A stretch of DNA of 64,000 bases from CALCHA01 sp035548175 (lineage in GTDB: Bacteria; Planctomycetota; Phycisphaerae; WQYP01). The translations under genes and the position numbers were made by a program. The notes under the pieces are model-generated. The model was not told where the DNA came from, ran no database searches, and saw nothing but the letters and a program-made list of their open reading frames with translations. The DNA lies in assembly GCA_035548175.1 (NCBI GenBank), contig DASZTO010000053.1:12050-76049 (forward strand), given 5' to 3'. Below, one piece after another: positions 59,872 through 64,000 of the stretch. How positions within the stretch are numbered: the stretch's first letter is position 1; the number at the start of each line of letters is the position of its first letter.

Positions 59872-61285
59872 GCGCATCGGCGGCGACGGGTTTCACATCG
59901 ATCGCCCGCTGCTGCCCTGAATGCGCCCCCCGGATCACCCAGTACGCGCCCACCAGGTTCCACAGAATCGGCAGGAAGCGCACCGCCTGCGCGAGCGCGA
60001 TGGCTTGCGACGCCGTGGCCGGGCCGCGGTTCACGAAGAAATGATAGATGATGCCGTCGAGCAGCCCGAATCCCTGGGGCGGCGAGATCGGAAGGCTCGA
60101 GGCCAGCACCGCCACCGGGACATATGCCAGGTAATACGTCAGCGACAGATGCATGCCAAAGGCCATGCCCGCCAGCGACGCCGACAGCGGCAGCGTGAAC
60201 TGCGACGCCAGCGAGATCAGGAACGCCCACGCAAGCAGCCCCGCATGATGCCGATAGGCGTGGAGCACTTCGTCGATGTGGCGGACGAACTCGGGCATGC
60301 GCGGATGCGCGAGGATTCTGGCCAGCCCCGTCGCGCGGCGCAACCGGTGAGAGAAGTACACCAGCGCCCCGCCGCCCAGTCCCGCCAGCCCGGCGAGAAT
60401 AAAAATCAGCACCCGCAGCAGCGTCGGATCCAGAGGCTTGCCGGCGCTGTGATTCAGCAGCAGCTGCGATCCCGCCGCCGCGCCCGCGATCACCATCAAC
60501 GCCACCAGCCCGATCACCCGATCCAGTATCACCGTGATGAACGATTTGGTCTTCGAGCCCGTCAGCCGCGATGCGTACACGATTTTCACCAGGTCGCCGC
60601 CGGTGATGCCCGGCAGAAGGATCGACCAGAACTGCCCCACGAACGTCAGCCGAAGGGCCGTCGGAAGCGACATCTTGATGCCCTGCGGAAGCATCAGGTT
60701 GCGCCAGCGGATCGCCGTCACGAAGAACGGCGTGATGAGCACCAGCCACGCCGCCAGCAGGAAATACCAGCGCGAACGCGTCGCCAGCAGCAGCGCGTGA
60801 AAACCCTGGTGAATCCGCTGGCCCTTTTCCACCTTCAACCAGTCCAGCGGCAGTTCCATCTCCCGCGGCAAATTGAGCTCCGCGACAGAGCCCGTCAGAC
60901 GCGTGTGCTCCTCGATCGGCAGCGTGTACTCCTTGCCGTCGATCTCCAGCCGCACCGGCGCGCTCGGGAATCGCACCAGCACCACCTCGCGCGGCATCGT
61001 GGCTGGACCGGTCGCGTCCGGCCTCGACGCAAGCGCCGGCAGCGTCCGCTCCGAAAGCACCTCCACCGGCGTATCCTGCAGAAACGTGATCGTGCGAATC
61101 TCTTCCCCCGCCGGAATCGTCCCCGTGTCCTGCCACGTGAAGCTGCGGGCGACCAGGTAAATGCCCGCCACCGCTATGGCCAGCTTGATCAGCGTCAGCA
61201 GGTGCCGCTTCCAGCTGCGCCGCCGCGGCGCGGCAGCCGGCGGGAGCGCGGGCGCGGGAAAAGTCTCTACCGTCTCGTTGGCCAT
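59837..61285 (-). CDS. UPF0104 / lysylphosphatidylglycerol-synthase-like membrane protein
   Basis: A 482-aa integral membrane protein of the AglD/MprF flippase-type family (UPF0104). The N-terminal helix (LLTLIKLAIAVAGIYLVARSF) is followed by an unusual extracytoplasmic insert of about 130 residues, then the typical core WRNLMLPQGIKMSLPTALRLTFVGQFWSILLPGITGGDLVKIVYASRL. The family-typical PPQGFGLLDGIIYHFF is near the C-terminus. It lacks the soluble synthetase domain of MprF, so a lipid- or polyprenol-linked transport role is more likely. Start ATG at 61285 chosen; longer frames have no signal. Convergent with the PDZ gene. Confidence 0.85.
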   Translation of the reverse strand: MANETVETFPAPALPPAAAPRRRSWKRHLLTLIKLAIAVAGIYLVARSFTWQDTGTIPAGEEIRTITFLQDTPVEVLSERTLPALASRPDATGPATMPREVVLVRFPSAPVRLEIDGKEYTLPIEEHTRLTGSVAELNLPREMELPLDWLKVEKGQRIHQGFHALLLATRSRWYFLLAAWLVLITPFFVTAIRWRNLMLPQGIKMSLPTALRLTFVGQFWSILLPGITGGDLVKIVYASRLTGSKTKSFITVILDRVIGLVALMVIAGAAAGSQLLLNHSAGKPLDPTLLRVLIFILAGLAGLGGGALVYFSHRLRRATGLARILAHPRMPEFVRHIDEVLHAYRHHAGLLAWAFLISLASQFTLPLSASLAGMAFGMHLSLTYYLAYVPVAVLASSLPISPPQGFGLLDGIIYHFFVNRGPATASQAIALAQAVRFLPILWNLVGAYWVIRGAHSGQQRAIDVKPVAADALTAPRASPSSR

Positions 61286-61394
61286 CCGGGAAAAGGTACC
61301 GGGAAACCAAAAAAAGAGGAAACCCGCCCCAAAAATCGCGGAAGCGATGCACCCCGGCCTTACATTGCCGGCCCCGCGCGGCGATGATCCCCCC

Positions 61395-62615
61395 ATGCAC
61401 CCGGAAACCCTGCTGCGCCTCCAGGGCGTCGGAAAATATTACCCCCTCGCCGCCATCGGCGGACGCGCCATGCTGCGCAGCCTCTTCGGCGCCGCCCAAC
61501 CCGGCCTCTGGGCCGTCCGCGATGCTTCCCTCCACCTCCGACGCGGCGAAACCCTCGGCGTCATCGGACGCAACGGCTCCGGCAAATCTACCCTCCTGGG
61601 AATCGCCTGCGGCACCGTCGCCCCCACGACCGGCGCCGTCGAACGATCCGGACGCGTCGCCGCACTCCTTGAACTTGGCGCCGGCTTCCACCCCGAATTC
61701 ACCGGTCGCGAAAACGCCCTCATGAACGGCCGGCTCCTGGGACTCGCACGCGCCGACCTGCAACAACGCATGCCCGCCATCGCCGCCTTCGCCGACATCG
61801 GCGACGCACTCGATCGCCCCGTGAAAAGTTACTCCAGCGGCATGTACCTGCGACTGGCGTTCGCCGTCGCCGCCAACGTCGATGCCGACGCCCTCATCAT
61901 TGACGAAGCCCTCGCCGTCGGCGATGTCGCCTTCGTCCAGAAATGCATGCGCTTCCTGCGCGGGTTCACACACGATGCCGCCTCACGACCCGCCCGACCG
62001 GGCGCCATCCTCCTCGTCAGCCACGACCCCGTCGCCGTCACCGCCCTCTGCTCGCGCGCCCTCTGGCTGGACCAGGGACGCACCGTGCTCGAGGGCAGCG
62101 CCAAGGAGGTCTGCGAGGCCTATCACGCCGCCATGGCCGGATCGACCCCGGCCCATCGGCCGGAGAACGGCGCGGCACTCTTCGGCGCCGGCGGCGCCCG
62201 GATCGAAGCCCTCCGCCTGCAAAACGACCGCGGCGAAACCGTCGCCACGGCCGCCGGCGGCGAGCCCCTCTGCGTCGCCGTGCGCGTCCGCGCCGATCAA
62301 ATAATCGAACGCCCCATCGTCGGCTTTTACGTGAAAAACCGCCTCGGCCAGCAGCTCTTCGGCCAGAATACCACCGCTCCGGACAACCCGCTCCCCACGC
62401 TCGACGCCCACGAGCGGCTCACGATCCGCTTCCGGTTTGCCATGCCCATTCTCCCCCCCGGAGACTACAGCCTCGACGCCGCGGTCGCCGCCGGCGACGC
62501 CCTCGGCGGCCACCAGATCCTCCACTGGCTGCGCGATGCCGCCGCCTTCCGCTCCACGGCCCCCGACGGCCATTGCGGTCTCGTCGGCATCCCCGTCTCG
62601 ATCAGCCTCGAATAA
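61395..62615 (+). CDS. Wzt/TagH-like polysaccharide-export ABC ATPase
   Basis: A 406-aa ATPase of the O-antigen/teichoic-acid exporter group. Walker A is GRNGSGKST, the family-typical LELGAGFHPEFTGRENALMNG follows, the signature is SYSSGMYLRLAFAVA and Walker B ALIIDEALAVGD. The C-terminal part (residues about 270-400) is the Wzt carbohydrate-binding beta-sandwich (IERPIVGFYVKNRLGQQLFGQNT; LTIRFRFAMPILPPGDYSLDAAVA). The membrane partner (Wzm-like) is not in the window. No good ribosome-binding site precedes the ATG. It diverges from the UPF0104-type gene. Confidence 0.9.
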   Translation: MHPETLLRLQGVGKYYPLAAIGGRAMLRSLFGAAQPGLWAVRDASLHLRRGETLGVIGRNGSGKSTLLGIACGTVAPTTGAVERSGRVAALLELGAGFHPEFTGRENALMNGRLLGLARADLQQRMPAIAAFADIGDALDRPVKSYSSGMYLRLAFAVAANVDADALIIDEALAVGDVAFVQKCMRFLRGFTHDAASRPARPGAILLVSHDPVAVTALCSRALWLDQGRTVLEGSAKEVCEAYHAAMAGSTPAHRPENGAALFGAGGARIEALRLQNDRGETVATAAGGEPLCVAVRVRADQIIERPIVGFYVKNRLGQQLFGQNTTAPDNPLPTLDAHERLTIRFRFAMPILPPGDYSLDAAVAAGDALGGHQILHWLRDAAAFRSTAPDGHCGLVGIPVSISLE

Positions 62616-62630
62616 CCCCCCCGCCGCGCG

Positions 62631-63878
62631 TCAGTGCGGATGATGCTGCGCCAGGATGATCGCCGCCGCCACCACCGCCGACGCCAGCAGCGCCGCCGAC
62701 GCCAGCAGGTAGCGCCAGAATATCGACGGCGCCCGCGCCCCCAGCGGATGCTCGTCCAGCCACCTCTGGATTTCCTGCGCCATCTCCAGCGCACGCGGAT
62801 AACGCGCGCCCGGATCCGTCGCCATCGCCCGCCGGCAAATCGCCTCCAGCGCCGGATCCACCGCCGGATTCACCCGCGAGGGCGCCGGCGATTCCACAAA
62901 CGTCAGGCTTCCCACCGCCCCCCCGCGCGTCGCCCCCTTCGCCGGCGTCGGACTCGAACCCGTCAAAATCTTGTACAGAATCCCCCCCAGCGCGTAAATG
63001 TCCGTCACCGGTCCGTGCAGATCGGTCCGGCCCGACGCCTGCTCCGGCGCCATGTACGCCGGCGTGCCGATGATCTGCCCGTCCAGCGTCAGCTCGCCCC
63101 CCGGCTTTCCCAGCGTGGCGGTGGGATTCTCCGGTGCCGCCTGGCGCGCGGCGCCATTCGTCGGAACGATCGTCCGGGCCGGGGAAAACGTCGCCGGATC
63201 GGTCTTGTTTTTGACATCCTTCGCCAGCCCCCAATCCAGCACCAGCGTCTCGCCATAATCCCCCAGCATGATGTTCGAAGGCTTCAAATCCCGGTGAATC
63301 ACCCCCCGCGAATGGGCATACGCCACCGCCTGGCACACCGCGATGAATCGCCGCAGCAGCTCCCGAAACACAATCGCATTCGGAGACGCACTGTGCTCCG
63401 TAATGATGTCATCCAGCGTCCGCCCCCGCACAAATCGCATCACGTAATAGGGCCGGCCCCCGTCGTCGTCACCCAGGCAGTACACCGGCACGATCGACGG
63501 ATGCTCCAGCTGCCCCGTGATCCGCGCCTCGTACACGAACCGCTGCCGCAGCGACGCGTTGTCCGCATGCATCGACAAAATCTGCTTGAGCGCCACTTCA
63601 CGCTGTATCCCGTCGTCCCGCGCCACGCTGATCTGCCCCAGCCCCCCCTGCGCGTGCTGCCGCACCAGCGTGAACGGCATCGCCTGCCGCGCCGCGCGCG
63701 GCGACCCTTCCCCCAAAGAACCGCCCTCCGCCACGCTCGCCACCGGCGCCGGCTCGCTGTTGATCCGCCGCACTTTCGCCACCCCGCACGTCGGGCACAC
63801 CGGCGCATCGCACGAGGAACCCTCCTCCGAAGGCTTCTCCCACGTATGGCCTTGCGCGCATGTCCAGGTTTCCGTCAT
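62631..63878 (-). CDS. Hanks-type Ser/Thr protein kinase, membrane-anchored
   Basis: A 415-aa kinase. The N-terminus is a zinc ribbon (CAQGHTWE...CPTCG; C7, H11, C28, C31), then the Gly-rich loop QGGLGQISVA, catalytic Lys in REVALKQIL (K98), HRDLKPSNIM and LDWGLAKD (DWG in place of DFG) and the GTPAYMAPEQASG activation end. A C-terminal membrane helix (YLLASAALLASAVVAAAIILAQ) anchors the kinase with its domain in the cytoplasm. Inserts around residues 250-290 are Pro/Ala-rich. This is the usual kinase architecture of planctomycetes. The substrate is unknown. Confidence 0.92.
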   Translation of the reverse strand: MTETWTCAQGHTWEKPSEEGSSCDAPVCPTCGVAKVRRINSEPAPVASVAEGGSLGEGSPRAARQAMPFTLVRQHAQGGLGQISVARDDGIQREVALKQILSMHADNASLRQRFVYEARITGQLEHPSIVPVYCLGDDDGGRPYYVMRFVRGRTLDDIITEHSASPNAIVFRELLRRFIAVCQAVAYAHSRGVIHRDLKPSNIMLGDYGETLVLDWGLAKDVKNKTDPATFSPARTIVPTNGAARQAAPENPTATLGKPGGELTLDGQIIGTPAYMAPEQASGRTDLHGPVTDIYALGGILYKILTGSSPTPAKGATRGGAVGSLTFVESPAPSRVNPAVDPALEAICRRAMATDPGARYPRALEMAQEIQRWLDEHPLGARAPSIFWRYLLASAALLASAVVAAAIILAQHHPH

Positions 63879-63955
63879 GGGGCTCCGCTGATGATGCCGG
63901 TGGCGACATCATAACCGGACCGGCCCACGCTGCTCCCCGGAGCCGCTTAGTGGGC

Positions 63956-63985
63956 GGGGGGGGTGGGGGGGGGGGGGGAGGGGGG
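63956..63985. repeat. Poly-G tract at the window end
   Basis: G8, T, G14, A, G6 in a row (63956-63985), upstream of the kinase gene. Such DNA can form a G-quadruplex and is also prone to sequencing and assembly error. Confidence 0.6.
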
Positions 63986-64000
63986 CTGACCCGCCCAACC

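Overview
The window is a high-GC chromosomal segment that most likely comes from a planctomycete, probably class Phycisphaerae. The marker families support this: a DUF1598 protein, a DUF1080 (3-keto-disaccharide hydrolase-like) protein, a membrane protein with the CRACGYNLRGL/CPECG zinc ribbon, a Hanks-type Ser/Thr kinase with a DWG motif, a SWIM-finger ATP-dependent DNA ligase, and the short repeats typical of planctomycete and verrucomicrobial intergenic DNA. No rRNA, phage, transposase or CRISPR array is visible. The call rests on recognised families, not on a database search.

Layout. 1-8.5 kb: a tripartite MdtABC/TolC-type RND efflux operon whose four genes overlap by 4 nt at each junction; the adaptor is cut by the window edge. 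8.7-19.8 kb: HAD hydrolase, FGGY sugar kinase, lipoprotein plus miaA, a PAS hybrid histidine kinase, mutS and a HEAT-repeat membrane protein. 20-27.5 kb: thiL, a DUF6414-like protein, a DUF1598 protein, an SDR, a SpoIID/LytB lipoprotein and two pilus/pseudopilus genes. 27.7-28.4 kb: tRNA-Leu(GAG) and RNase P RNA with a strong terminator. 28.4-31.1 kb: an orphan MacB/LolD-type ATPase, the SWIM-ligase and an alkyltransferase. 31.1-35.3 kb: a heterodimeric ABC exporter with one degenerate ATPase site. 35.3-50 kb: xylose isomerase, amtB-PII nitrogen module, metG, an oxidoreductase, a lone HlyD-type adaptor, two paralogous lipoproteins, DUF2752, a GspH-like pseudopilin and a fused two-domain ABC permease. 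50.3-56.2 kb: pyrE and a minus-strand run (thioesterase, glutaredoxin-like, DUF1016/YhcG nuclease, DUF1080, sugar isomerase, aldo/keto reductase). 56.3-63.9 kb: secreted protein, ECF sigma factor with a membrane partner and a PDZ protein, a UPF0104-type flippase-like protein, a Wzt-like ATPase and a Ser/Thr kinase.

Three things stand out beyond gene content. First, several families of short repeats litter the intergenic DNA, and two of them have entered mutS in frame, one just before the Walker A motif. Second, the plus strand is G-rich from 1 to about 19 kb and again from about 50.3 kb, but C-rich from about 28 to 49.9 kb, whichever strand the gene is on. This suggests past inversions or replichore rearrangement. 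Third, several genes carry a TATACT/TATAAT-like -10 box only 6-9 nt before the start codon, which implies leaderless mRNAs.

The genes look like ordinary chromosomal housekeeping, transport and envelope functions. I see no compact defence island or obviously novel operon. The most unusual signals are the repeat insertions, the skew switches, the PII protein without its uridylylation tyrosine and the poly-G tracts inside ABC transporter genes.
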